Origin: Treponema putidum
GTDB taxonomy: Bacteria > Spirochaetota > Spirochaetia > Treponematales > Treponemataceae
Direction: 5' to 3'
Assembly: GCF_000755145.1 (NCBI RefSeq)
Contig: NZ_CP009228.1
Coordinates: 1,409,693-1,473,692 of the forward strand
DNA: 64,000 nt
The notes below the pieces were generated by a model. That model saw only the letters and a list, made by a program, of their open reading frames with translations, searched no databases and was not told the origin of the DNA. Of the stretch, positions 34,845 to 43,627 are shown piece after piece (positions within the stretch are counted from its first letter, which is position 1; every line of letters starts with the position of its first letter). The translations under genes and the position numbers were made by a program.

Positions 34845-36080
34845 ATGAATATATTGGATTTTATTTATAATATAGTTGCAGACCTTGATTTACCCACTAC
34901 AATTCTCATCTCATTTGCGTTGATATTGATAAGCGGCTTTTTTGTAACACGTTTTACAAAAAAGATACAGCTGCCTAAGGTGAGCGGTTATATTTTGGCC
35001 GGAATTATTATAGGCCCAAGCGGGCTGCATCTTATTCATCGGCGGTTTATTATAAATTTGGACGTTATTTCCATTATTGCGCTCAGTTTTATTGCTTTTG
35101 ATATGGGTCGGTATTTTAAACGCAGCAACGATAAAAAAGAGATACGGAATATTGTATTTATCACCCTGTGCGAATCGCTGCTTGCCGGTTTACTGGTTAC
35201 GCTCACCATGCTTTTCGTATTTAAAATGGAACTTTCTTTTTCATTTTTACTCGGTGCAATCGCAACGGCTACTGCTCCGGCAAGTACCATTATGACGATA
35301 AAAGAATATAACGGCAAAGGACCATTTGTAGATTTGCTGTTACGGATTACCGCCTTTGATGACGTCGTATGTCTTTTTGTATTCAGTATAATGGTTGCAG
35401 TGGTTAATGCACAGGAAAGCAATGTTTTTAATATTATGAGTATTCTAAAACCGATCGGACTAAATGCTGCGGTGCTGATTTTAGGTTATTTTACCGCGCT
35501 CTGTATGGAATTTATGATAACGGAAAAAAGAAGTTTTGATAATAGATTGATATTGGCAGTAGCATTTTTGTTTTTTATTTCGGGGATATGCTCGTATTAT
35601 AAGGTGAGTCCGCTTCTTGCCTGTATGGTGTGCGGTGCCGTCTATTATAACCGTACTAACGATAATAAATTATTTGAACAAATGAACAGTTTTTCACCGC
35701 CGGTTATGAGCAGTTTTTTTATTATTTCCGGTATGAATATGGATTTAAGCATCATTGTTACTGCCGGTATTATAGGCGCTGCTTATTTTATAATCCGCAT
35801 TATCGGAAAATATACCGGCGCCTTTGCGTCATGTAAAATGTTATCAATCGATAAAAAAATCACAAATAATATGGGCTTTGCCTTAATGCCGCAAGCCGGT
35901 GTTGCGATAGGACTTGCTTTTATGGGAAAAATGCTGCTGCCGGAAAAAGAGGGCTTGATTTTATTTAATATCATACTGGCGTCATCGGTATTATACGAAC
36001 TTTTGGGCCCTGTAACTGCAAAAATCGCCTTAATACGTGCCGGAGCAATCGATCCTAACAAGCTTAAAAAAAAGGTATAA
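34845..36080 (+). CDS. CPA2-family cation/proton antiporter
   Basis: The 411-residue protein has about 12 membrane helices. It has the KefB/NapA-type signatures VSGYILAGIIIGPSGLHLI and, near residue 165, TAFDDVVCLFVF with the ion-binding Asp pair. It ends soon after the transport domain and has no cytoplasmic TrkA-N domain. It probably exchanges Na+ or K+ for H+ across the inner membrane. It is the second antiporter in the window. It stands alone, divergent from the reductase gene, with its own strong promoter and no visible ribosome binding site. Confidence 0.85.
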   Translation: MNILDFIYNIVADLDLPTTILISFALILISGFFVTRFTKKIQLPKVSGYILAGIIIGPSGLHLIHRRFIINLDVISIIALSFIAFDMGRYFKRSNDKKEIRNIVFITLCESLLAGLLVTLTMLFVFKMELSFSFLLGAIATATAPASTIMTIKEYNGKGPFVDLLLRITAFDDVVCLFVFSIMVAVVNAQESNVFNIMSILKPIGLNAAVLILGYFTALCMEFMITEKRSFDNRLILAVAFLFFISGICSYYKVSPLLACMVCGAVYYNRTNDNKLFEQMNSFSPPVMSSFFIISGMNMDLSIIVTAGIIGAAYFIIRIIGKYTGAFASCKMLSIDKKITNNMGFALMPQAGVAIGLAFMGKMLLPEKEGLILFNIILASSVLYELLGPVTAKIALIRAGAIDPNKLKKKV

Positions 36081-36293
36081 CTTCAACTTCCGTCATGCTG
36101 AGCTTTACAAAAGCTGCCATTAGCAGTAAATCAACAACCTCGACGCAGAGCGTACGTTGCGCAGCAACAGGGTATTAAACCGCACGAATAAAAATGCCAT
36201 TGGTAGACACTGAAATCAATTTTTACGCAGCGTTACAAAAGTGCGGAATAAAGATGATAAACAGTTGAGAGACGGAGAAAAGAAAGATATTAG
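36081..36293. other. Non-coding gap after the antiporter gene
   Basis: No gene-like frame was seen between the antiporter stop and the hairpin at 36294. The stretch is richer in GC than its flanks and contains several short remnants of possible coding sequence with no recognisable product. It may be the scar of a lost gene. Confidence 0.3.
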
Positions 36294-36318
36294 TCGGTAA
36301 CGGGTTACCCATTACCGA
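36294..36318 (-). terminator. Hairpin at the 3' end of the broken Rpn gene
   Basis: TCGGTAACGGG (36294-36304) pairs with CCCATTACCGA (36308-36318) except for one C-A mismatch, with a 3-nt loop. It lies 4 nt beyond the stop codon of the minus-strand Rpn gene. The following sequence is only moderately T-rich, so termination is likely but not certain. Confidence 0.5.
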
Positions 36319-36322
36319 TTGA

Positions 36323-37135
36323 TTATAAACTTTCCACTTCTTCTTTGGTAAGTCCGGTAGCTTGCATTATTTTTTTTACGGAATCGCCGAGTTGTTTTAA
36401 TATTTTTGCCGTTTCAAGAGCTTTTTTATAGGAGCCGTCAGAAAAACCTTGCGCAATACCTCTTTCAAAGCCTTCACTTCTTCCTTCTTCCCGTGCGTCC
36501 ATTTCAAACCCCGACATAAAGCGGTATTCCTTGCGTGCCTGTTCGTTGTGTTTTACTGCCTGTATCATTTTTTCTATCCTCCCTGTAAAGTCTGTGTTTA
36601 CCGTGCCTGTTTTCAGGTATTCCAAAAAGCCTTTTAGTTCTGTGTCTTCGGCTTTTCTGAATGCTTCCGCATTTATTATAATTTTTTTTGTTCCGTCTTG
36701 TAAAAACGTTTGCCTGTCTTAAAGGCAGATGTTTTCGAAAGTGTAAAGCGGTTTGCCTTTTCCTACTGCGTCAAAAAGACAGACGAAAATAATGAAGCTG
36801 TCGTTTAATGCTTTGTAGTGAGTACCCTTGTCCAAAAAGGAAATATCGATTGCCGCTTGATAGTATCGCATTCTTTTGGGGATATTGTGTTCGTTTGCGA
36901 CCTGCATTTCGATGTCGTAGGATTTACCGGTTTCGTCTTTTACAAGCAGGTCGAGGCGTATCGATTTGGATTCGGAACCGGTAAGGACGGCATCTTGGGA
37001 TGAAAGATAGGCGATTTTTCCTATTTTGTCGGCTAAAACCATTTCGAGGAATTCTTTGCATAAACCTTCATCCTGCATGACCTTGCAAAACATAAAATCA
37101 TCGGCGATGGTAAGTTCGTCAAAACTTTTTTTCAT
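36323..37135 (-). pseudogene. Rpn-family nuclease gene with an in-frame stop
   Basis: Two frames, 37135-36719 and downstream to 36323, are in the same reading phase and separated only by a TAA at 36719-36721. Reading through gives YTFENICL-x-DRQTFLQDGTKKIIINAEAF, which is continuous with the Rpn family, and a protein of about 270 residues close to the intact 282-residue copy at 11699-12547. The nuclease core (IRLDLLVKDETGKSYDIEMQ) lies before the stop. A single GAA-to-TAA change is the simplest explanation. The C-terminal part has its own Met but probably no use. An extended -10 (TGCTATACT, hexamer 37172-37177) precedes the gene. Confidence 0.8.
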
Positions 37136-37340
37136 ACGCTGCCCCTTTTACTTTTCGGTCTTCTTAAGTTTAGTATAGCACAATTACCGCAGTTTTGTAA
37201 GGGGCTTTTTTAATTATTAGCCGTTAAGACATTAAAAAGCTTTCTTTTATGATAAAATTTATGTCCACGCCCCCATTTAAAGAAAAATTTTCTTAAAAAA
37301 AGTATTTTTTGTCAAGAGGGGCTTGACAAAATTCAATTAA

Positions 37341-37523
37341 CTACACACTTTTTCTTTGTTTCAAACCGGCGGAGATTGTTCCCTCATCCAAAAAGTCTAA
37401 TTCTTCACCTATTGGAATACCTTGCATCAGTTCAGTAATTTTCACATCTATACCTGCCAGCAAGTTTATAATATAATGACCGGTAATTTTTGCATCTATA
37501 GTTGCAGGAATGGCCAAAAAAAC
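37341..37523 (-). pseudogene. 3' fragment of recR
   Basis: Sixty codons ending at a TAG (37341-37343) encode FLAIPATIDAKITGHYI and VKITELMQGIPIGEELDFLD followed by EGTISAGLKQR, the C-terminal end of the recombination mediator RecR. In this frame a TAA stands immediately upstream (37524-37526), and no N-terminal RecR sequence precedes it. The larger minus-strand gene runs through the same DNA in another frame. The fragment marks a rearrangement or partial-duplication junction; an intact recR should exist elsewhere. Confidence 0.7.
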
Positions 37524-39318
37524 TTATTTGACATTTTATTCCGAACGCTGATATATAAGCATAGTAATCAAAAAAAATAAGAACTGCAATCGGTACGCTA
37601 AAGGCTATAAGGGATACGTATCTAGGCGTCAAACAAACAAAAAAGGCAATTTGAAGTTTACAAATATATTTAAATGTTTCCATTAAGATATAAGACAAAA
37701 ACGGGCAAAGAGGAGAAAATAAAAATACCCTCTTATTTAATCTTTTACCCGGCAATATCCTAAAACGCCAAGCCAATATAAGAACCAGTAAGGAAACACT
37801 CAACAATAAAAGCGGTTCAGTCAAGCGGTATAGTACCTCGCTTAAATAGGCTTCTTTTTTTAAACCGTATTTTTCGGCTATCAAACTAAAATAATACAAA
37901 TCGGATATCTTCATCGCAGAAGGGCCACTTATAGACTTTTCAATTAAAATAAAATCATCCATACTCATGGGAAGTAAAATATTATGAACATTTTCTCTTG
38001 GAATTTCGCCGGCCAAAACCTTGGGGTAAACATTATTTTCGGGAGTGTATCTGTCAACGGAACAAATTTGAAGCATTAGTTTTGTTTTGCCGTCATTGTC
38101 TTTAAACTGAATAAGTTTTGCATAAGGAATAATTATAGACCATTTTTCCGTGTTAGACATCCCTAAACGTGTGTACATCGTATTCATAAGATATATTTCG
38201 TTTCGGAAAGTTGAGCTTCCATGAGAAATTCCGTGTATTTTTATTCCGGCATATTCATGAGTATGTTCTCCGGCGGTAAAACTTATATCCCCCTTTATTA
38301 CAAAGTTAGGAATATTTTTAAGCTCATCGGTAAAAAAAACATTTTTTTCAAGCTCAATTCGGGATAAATTCAAAAGCCTCTCAACTTCAGGGTCTTTTTG
38401 ATCCGGATTTAAGCCTTTAACGGATGATTCAATCTGTAAAAACGAATAATAAGCTTTTATATAATCGCCGCCTTGCAATGCTTCATAGGCTTCTTTTTTC
38501 TTTTTATAAATGGCTATGAGAGGAGCGTCTTTATAAGCAGTCAGTCCTTTTTCAACTTCTGCCCAAGATCTCAATGCAAGTTTTTCCGCATCAGCATGTA
38601 GAGGGTCTCCATCCTTAAAGGTATTTAAGGCAAGTTTTGCATAATAATGAGCCGTATAAAAATCGAATGTTAAAGCTGCTCTTTCCGCTCTTTTTAAAGC
38701 TGCTTCGGCAGTCATGCTGCTCACATTATCTTCCTCTGAAACCGTTTTCCTTAAAACAGAATCTGTTTTATCGATAGAAAGTTTTTCATTGGCAATCTTA
38801 ATCTTGTCATTCAGCTGTATCGCTTCTTCCGACTGAGGCCATATACTCAAAGCACATTCAATATGATCTCCGGCTTGGTTATAGTCATTTCTGTTATAAG
38901 CTTCTTTTGCAAGTTTAGTATATTCTTTATATGTAAGGGTTTGAGAAACGGATCGCGATTGGGCTTCCATTAAAATAGGCCTAATGGCTTCGGCCAAAAC
39001 CACATATAAAGACAAAACGGCAAGAGAAAAAATAAAAAAATGCTGTATAAACCTAATCATATTAGGCGATCGGCGGTCCATCTTTACAGGGCCGAATTTT
39101 GCAAAAATAATGGGATAAGCAAAAATCAAAGCAGATATATAGATAAAAGGAAAATAAAAAATAAACACTAATATCGATTCACGAATTTTCCATGAAAATA
39201 AAAATACCGGAAGAACGGAATCTCTTAAAGGGATAAAAAAAACATAAGCAAAGGAAGCTGCTAGGCCGATTAAAAAATGAACAAAAAGATAAGGAAAAAA
39301 TCTTGAAATTTTATGCAT
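37432..39318 (-). CDS. Membrane protein with helical-repeat domain and chimeric C terminus
   Basis: ATG 39318 follows GGGGGA; the TTG one codon earlier is not needed. The 628-residue protein has three N-terminal membrane helices (about 10-110) and a TPR-like helical region (about 130-330; AYNRNDYNQAGDHIECAL). A beta-rich stretch follows (about 340-460), then several C-terminal helices. The overall order weakly recalls LptF/LptG permeases. The last 26 or so residues, from FFGHSCNYR on, are recR DNA read out of frame, so the native end was probably replaced. It overlaps its upstream partner by 8 nt. Confidence 0.55.
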   Translation of the reverse strand: MHKISRFFPYLFVHFLIGLAASFAYVFFIPLRDSVLPVFLFSWKIRESILVFIFYFPFIYISALIFAYPIIFAKFGPVKMDRRSPNMIRFIQHFFIFSLAVLSLYVVLAEAIRPILMEAQSRSVSQTLTYKEYTKLAKEAYNRNDYNQAGDHIECALSIWPQSEEAIQLNDKIKIANEKLSIDKTDSVLRKTVSEEDNVSSMTAEAALKRAERAALTFDFYTAHYYAKLALNTFKDGDPLHADAEKLALRSWAEVEKGLTAYKDAPLIAIYKKKKEAYEALQGGDYIKAYYSFLQIESSVKGLNPDQKDPEVERLLNLSRIELEKNVFFTDELKNIPNFVIKGDISFTAGEHTHEYAGIKIHGISHGSSTFRNEIYLMNTMYTRLGMSNTEKWSIIIPYAKLIQFKDNDGKTKLMLQICSVDRYTPENNVYPKVLAGEIPRENVHNILLPMSMDDFILIEKSISGPSAMKISDLYYFSLIAEKYGLKKEAYLSEVLYRLTEPLLLLSVSLLVLILAWRFRILPGKRLNKRVFLFSPLCPFLSYILMETFKYICKLQIAFFVCLTPRYVSLIAFSVPIAVLIFFDYYAYISAFGIKCQISFFGHSCNYRCKNYRSLYYKLAGRYRCENY

Positions 39319-40246
39319 CAATGTCCCCCGCTTTAAAGTCTTCTAAATTATCGGGAATTAAGGTATCAAATTCTTCTTTTGCTTTTTTGCCTTTTTTAGG
39401 TTTAACGGGTTTCGGCATCTTAATTTTAGGAGCCTTGGGTTTCTTTACTTTAGGAGCCTTTATTTTTTGTTTTTTAATCTTTTGTGTTTTCGGCATTTTT
39501 TTTGCGTGCCTTATGAGAAGCAATATCGATGTATAAATGTAGATTAGTAAGGACGCAAGACAAAACAAAATAGGACTTATCCAAAACTTTAGGATTTCAA
39601 AAGGAAGTACATCCTCTATGCTCAGGATAAAGCCTTCAGTTCTTATATAACTATAAGCATAAAGTATTAAAATTAATAAAAGCGGCAAAAAAGTAAAATT
39701 GACTATTTTCCATTCCGTTAATGTTGTAAATACCCAAAGTGAAAATATGAGCAAAAAAATCGAACCTGAAAAAATAAGATAGGATATGTAAGAAACTTTA
39801 TATTGTTCATATATATCATACACAAAGGGGCGTGCTATGCTGCTTACTGCCTGTACAAAGGCAGGTTGTTCTATAAAAGTTTCTAAGTTCTTATCCTCAA
39901 TTACCGCCTTTTCATGCGAATTAAAAGTATTATCTATTTTTTCACCCTGAGAATACGCAAGCGGAATAATTAAGGCAAAAAATAAAGCAAATGTTATAAT
40001 CAAGGTCAAAAAAGATAGGCTTTGTTTTTCGGAATGCCGCATCATAAAAACATAGACTGAAAATATTGAAATAATACAAGCTATTGGAAGTATCAGATAA
40101 AGGCAATGTAAAAAAGCAGAGAAAAACAAGCCCGGTACATCTCCATACATTACCGACTGCCACATTCCCACCGATACGGAAAAGGCCAAAGCAGCTAAAA
40201 TAAAATTTGAGATAAACACTACAGGTACAAGCAGGCAATTTTTCAT
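39311..40246 (-). CDS. Membrane protein with Lys/Pro-rich tail, partner of the gene at 37432
   Basis: The 311-residue protein has membrane helices near 5-28, 40-68, 75-100, 155-175, 182-205 and 220-245. It ends in a highly basic KxPK-type repeat tail (about 250-290), probably cytoplasmic. No family was recognised; the N-terminal half faintly resembles LptF/LptG permeases. It overlaps the next gene by 8 nt, so the two proteins are made together and probably form a complex. A promoter with TTGTTA and an extended -10 TGCTAAAAT ends 9 nt before the ATG with no ribosome binding site. Confidence 0.55.
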   Translation of the reverse strand: MKNCLLVPVVFISNFILAALAFSVSVGMWQSVMYGDVPGLFFSAFLHCLYLILPIACIISIFSVYVFMMRHSEKQSLSFLTLIITFALFFALIIPLAYSQGEKIDNTFNSHEKAVIEDKNLETFIEQPAFVQAVSSIARPFVYDIYEQYKVSYISYLIFSGSIFLLIFSLWVFTTLTEWKIVNFTFLPLLLILILYAYSYIRTEGFILSIEDVLPFEILKFWISPILFCLASLLIYIYTSILLLIRHAKKMPKTQKIKKQKIKAPKVKKPKAPKIKMPKPVKPKKGKKAKEEFDTLIPDNLEDFKAGDIDA

Positions 40247-40255
40247 ACAAGACTT

Positions 40256-40284
40256 ATTTTAGCATAAAACTACCGATATAACAA
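40256..40284 (-). promoter_or_regulatory. Promoter of the two-gene membrane operon, near-leaderless
   Basis: Minus-strand TTGTTA (40279-40284), a 17-bp spacer and extended -10 TGC-TAAAAT (hexamer 40256-40261) lie 9 nt before the ATG at 40246. The expected leader is about 3 nt. Confidence 0.55.
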
Positions 40285-40340
40285 GGTGCAAGTAACTTAA
40301 AAACGAAATTACAAACAAACTTTCCGTTAGTCTAGCAGCC

Positions 40341-40736
40341 TCAGCGGTCCTTCTTTTTTATAACCTTCTTTACTTTTGACTTTTCTTCCGTAGGCCTTTC
40401 AGTGCTGCGGCCCTTCCTTGAACGGACATTTACAGGCTTATCGCTTTTTTCTCCTAAAGACTTTTTTGCATCAAGAATTTTTTTTGTTTTCGCCTTTGCT
40501 TTTTCTTTTCTGTTTTTTTCGATAAATTCGATACATTTGTCCAAGCCCTGTAAAAAAGGCCTCATCTCATCTTCAAAAACTACAACGGCATGGCGGTCAA
40601 AACCAAGCCCCTCAGATGCCTTGCTTTCAACTACCTGCAAAAAAACATCGCCCTTTGTATTTTCTTTAACATTAAAAAAATATGTCCGGTTTTCTGCCGA
40701 TACCTGAATTGTAAAAAGTTCACCTCTAATTCCCAT
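40341..40736 (-). CDS. PUR-alpha family nucleic-acid-binding protein (BpuR-like)
   Basis: ATG 40736 with GGAG 7 nt upstream gives 131 residues; earlier codons overlap the upstream gene and are not supported. Residues 1-75 (GIRGELFTIQVSAENRTYFF, VKENTKGDVFLQVVESK, FDRHAVVVFED) form a single PUR domain like Borrelia BpuR, which binds DNA and RNA and tunes gene expression, including its own mRNA. A basic low-complexity tail (about 80-131) follows and is longer than in BpuR. It lies 29 nt downstream of a phosphohexomutase gene. Confidence 0.85.
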   Translation of the reverse strand: MGIRGELFTIQVSAENRTYFFNVKENTKGDVFLQVVESKASEGLGFDRHAVVVFEDEMRPFLQGLDKCIEFIEKNRKEKAKAKTKKILDAKKSLGEKSDKPVNVRSRKGRSTERPTEEKSKVKKVIKKKDR

Positions 40737-40765
40737 AATCTTCTCCAATAAAAACTTTTTGTAAA

Positions 40766-42616
40766 TTATACGCCTAAATCGGCACGCCTTACCATTTCGC
40801 CTTGCCATTCGGCTAAATATATTTCATCTTCGGATGAAGAACCTTTTATATCAGCCATTATTCGGAACACGGGTTCCGTTCCCGAACCTCGCATCCATAT
40901 AAACCCTACAGGTTCATCTTTTGAATTATAAAACTGAATTTTAAGGCCGCCTCTTCCCGACACGGAAAAGTCGTGCAAATCTTCGGTTTGCTTTGTTCCG
41001 TTATTTGAAAAGCTGCGGTACCTTACAATACCGAATCTGCTTTTAAGGTCATCCTTCTTTTTAAGCCATTCTTCTTCAAATATCTTTTGATAATGGCCTT
41101 TTAAAATCCCATGATCTTTTGTTTCGATTTTTAAAAGAGCCCTTTGTTCACTCGTAGGTGTAGTTTTATATTGAGGTAAAGTCTTTAAAATATCCGTCAA
41201 GGTAAAATCAGGTTTATATTTATCCATTTGTTTTGATTTTTCACACCAAATATGGAAAAGGCCTTTTTTCATAAATTCCGTTTTTATTAAAAGTAGTTTT
41301 AAAATTGCAAAAATGGTATTTATAGGATCCCTGACCTTGGCAGGGTGGGTAATGTTTCCTCCGTTTGACCCTTCACCTAAAATTCTAACGTTATAATTTT
41401 TTTCCCGCAATTCGGCGGCTAGGTTAACCACATTGGCTTCACCCACTTCGGCTCTAAAAACTTCAGCACCGAAACATGCTGCCGCTTCTTCAATCCTCAA
41501 AGAAGTAGGTCCGTTTACGGCAATAGCCGGTTTTTTATTACCGTTCTTACAATAGAAAGAATAAGCCGTTTCTGCAATCACCGAAAGTGTAAATACTTCT
41601 TGGGCTTCAAGAGGAATAGCCTTATTAAGCTCCTCATTCCAATAGATTATGTTTCCCCTGTCTCCGTCGCAGTCAGGCATATAACCTAAAAAGCAATTTT
41701 TATCCAACGGGCTTGCATTCGGATCCGAGTGAAGATGTTCTATCTTTTTTGCACAAAAATCCAAATTAGCTCCCTCAGGTAATATTCCGTGTACGATATT
41801 TCCGGGTACTTCGTTTATACCGATTAACGCTATTTCATTTTCAGTAAAAAACTGCCTGTCAATGGAGGCAGCTCTTGCACTTCCGTTAAAATCGGCAACT
41901 ATAGAAAGCGGCCTGCCTTCTTTTTTTGCATCAGTAACGGCTTTTTTTAACTTATCAAAAAATTTGTTTTGCATTTTGGGATCGGCCGAATTTGTAATTA
42001 CAGTTTTGGAATGATTATAATAGGCTGACAAGGCTTCGTTTTTTACATAAACAGTCTGCATTTTTATTTCTTGTAATTTTTTTAAATTAAAGTCATGTAA
42101 GATTTTTAATGCTTTGTCTTCGGTATCATCGGCTTTAAGATTTTCCTTAAACTTGTTGATTAAAATTTTAGCTTGGCCGCCGTCAAGAACACCCCCTGTG
42201 TTCAAGCCGAATTTAAGGCCGTTATGTCCTATCGGATTATGGCTGGCTGAAATATAAGCAAAGGCTGCATTGATAGACTGCGCATAAGCCATTATTTCGG
42301 GGGCAGCCGTACAGCCTATAACTTTTAAATCGTAAGAAGTTGAAAGAAAAGTTTTGATAAACACTTCTTCTATAGCTGAACCGGTAGGGCGGCTGTCCCT
42401 CCCGATTACTATCGTTTTTATATTTGGAAAATTTGCACTTAAGAATTCTGAAAAGGCCAAAGCGGCATGACATAATAGTATGGAATCTTCATATTTTATA
42501 TTAGAGCTTCCGTCTTCCTCTTTGCCTGATTCAGCAAAAACCTTTCTCCAACCTGAGGCAGATAATATCATTTTCGATAATTCGTTATTTATATCGATGC
42601 CGTATTTTTTATCCAT
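40766..42616 (-). CDS. Phosphoglucomutase/phosphomannomutase family enzyme
   Basis: The 616-residue alpha-D-phosphohexomutase has the active-site serine loop YISASHNPIGHNG, the Mg loop PDCDGDRGN, the sugar-binding GEGSNGG and the phosphate-binding RGSGTEP. Relative to the usual 450-560 residues it carries insertions, mainly in the second and third domains. It interconverts hexose 1- and 6-phosphates for polysaccharide or nucleotide-sugar synthesis; glucose versus mannose cannot be decided. An AGGGA site precedes the ATG. The gene is followed directly by the PUR-domain gene. Confidence 0.9.
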   Translation of the reverse strand: MDKKYGIDINNELSKMILSASGWRKVFAESGKEEDGSSNIKYEDSILLCHAALAFSEFLSANFPNIKTIVIGRDSRPTGSAIEEVFIKTFLSTSYDLKVIGCTAAPEIMAYAQSINAAFAYISASHNPIGHNGLKFGLNTGGVLDGGQAKILINKFKENLKADDTEDKALKILHDFNLKKLQEIKMQTVYVKNEALSAYYNHSKTVITNSADPKMQNKFFDKLKKAVTDAKKEGRPLSIVADFNGSARAASIDRQFFTENEIALIGINEVPGNIVHGILPEGANLDFCAKKIEHLHSDPNASPLDKNCFLGYMPDCDGDRGNIIYWNEELNKAIPLEAQEVFTLSVIAETAYSFYCKNGNKKPAIAVNGPTSLRIEEAAACFGAEVFRAEVGEANVVNLAAELREKNYNVRILGEGSNGGNITHPAKVRDPINTIFAILKLLLIKTEFMKKGLFHIWCEKSKQMDKYKPDFTLTDILKTLPQYKTTPTSEQRALLKIETKDHGILKGHYQKIFEEEWLKKKDDLKSRFGIVRYRSFSNNGTKQTEDLHDFSVSGRGGLKIQFYNSKDEPVGFIWMRGSGTEPVFRIMADIKGSSSEDEIYLAEWQGEMVRRADLGV

Positions 42617-42655
42617 CAGTCCCTAAAACCTCTTATTCTTAGCCTGATAAATTTT

Positions 42656-43339
42656 TCAGTTTATTTTTTCTTTTAAGACTATTGCATCAACTTCTTCTAT
42701 CTGTTGAAAGTCCATAGTCATCTTGGAAATATCCAGTTTTTTAGGAACATTTATAAAAAGAACAACCTTAGAATGTTCTTTGGAAGATTTTGATGCACGG
42801 ACATTTGTAGATACAATGGAGGCCGAGTATTCCGTTAATGTATTTATAATCTCTGTCATAGGCGGGGTGTTTCCATGAAAATATATTTCCAAGAATTTAT
42901 TTTGCCTTAAAGGAAAAATTTTAAGCTCAAGCCTGTTAACAAGTGAAAGTGTCAATAAGGAAATAACGGTCATCACCACTCCTACAGTATATAAGCCGCT
43001 TCCTATAGCTAGGCCTATGCCTGCAATTACCCATATTGAAGCTGCCGTAGTCAGCCCCTTTACATTGGCTCCTATTTTTAAGATTGTTCCGGCACCTAAA
43101 AAGCCCATACCCGAAACAACCTGAGCTGCAATTCTGGCCGAATCACCCTTTCCTCCGGCCTGAGGCATCCAGATGGAAATTAACATCATCCCGCATGCCC
43201 CTACACAAATTAAAATATGAGTACGTAAACCCGCTACCTGCCTCTTACCGGAACGCTCAATACCTATACAACATCCGGCTAAAAAGCTTAAAAGTAAACG
43301 AATAATAATTATTTTGTCTGTTAAAGCTCCGGCATCCAT
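42656..43339 (-). CDS. MgtC/SapB family membrane protein
   Basis: The 227-residue protein has the MgtC core GCCIGIERSGKRQVAGLRTH, GMGFLGAGTILK and GLTTAASIWVIAGIGLAIGSG spread over about five helices. A C-terminal ACT-like cytoplasmic domain follows (about 150-227). Family members modulate Mg homeostasis and F1Fo ATPase in some pathogens. Its role here is inferred only from similarity. It starts after an AAGGA site and ends 39 nt before the phosphohexomutase gene. Confidence 0.85.
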   Translation of the reverse strand: MDAGALTDKIIIIRLLLSFLAGCCIGIERSGKRQVAGLRTHILICVGACGMMLISIWMPQAGGKGDSARIAAQVVSGMGFLGAGTILKIGANVKGLTTAASIWVIAGIGLAIGSGLYTVGVVMTVISLLTLSLVNRLELKIFPLRQNKFLEIYFHGNTPPMTEIINTLTEYSASIVSTNVRASKSSKEHSKVVLFINVPKKLDISKMTMDFQQIEEVDAIVLKEKIN

Positions 43340-43377
43340 AAAAATTCCTTATGCGGTAGTTGTAATTTTTGAACTTT

Positions 43378-43459
43378 TGCCCTGAGGGGGACTTGAACCC
43401 CCATGCCGTTAAGCACTAGTACCTGAAACTAGCGTGTCTACCAATTCCACCATCGGGGC
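43378..43459 (-). tRNA. tRNA-Leu (anticodon CAG)
   Basis: The 82-nt minus-strand sequence folds as a class II tRNA. The anticodon arm CTAGT-TTCAGGT-ACTAG gives anticodon CAG. The variable arm TGCTTAACGGCA and T arm GGGGG-TTCAAGT-CCCCC are normal for tRNA-Leu. The acceptor stem (GCCCCGA with TCAGGGC) has a C-A mismatch at pair 5-68. The discriminator is A and the CCA end is not encoded. Confidence 0.92.
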
Positions 43460-43500
43460 AAACAATAGGCTATTATAGCAAAAAAAAAGAAGAGTGTCAA

Positions 43501-43545
43501 TTATAGCGCTCGACATTATAGCGCTCGACATTATATCGCTCGAAT
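43501..43545. repeat. 15-bp tandem repeat, three copies
   Basis: TTATAGCGCTCGACA occurs twice in perfect tandem (43501-43515, 43516-43530), followed by a third copy with three changes (43531-43545). It lies 41 bp past the tRNA-Leu gene's 5' end and contains the palindrome AGCGCT. Confidence 0.85.
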
Positions 43546-43614
43546 GTTATCTAATGTACAAGGAATGGGTAGAAATTAAATATGCGTAATATGGAATAAG
43601 AAGCTCTTTTGTGC

Positions 43615-43620
43615 TATAAT
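43615..43620 (+). promoter_or_regulatory. -10 element for a leaderless 2H phosphoesterase mRNA
   Basis: A perfect TATAAT lies 7 nt before the ATG at 43628. There is no ribosome binding site, so transcription probably begins at or 1 nt before the start codon. The -35 is poor. Confidence 0.45.
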
Positions 43621-43627
43621 CACAAGC

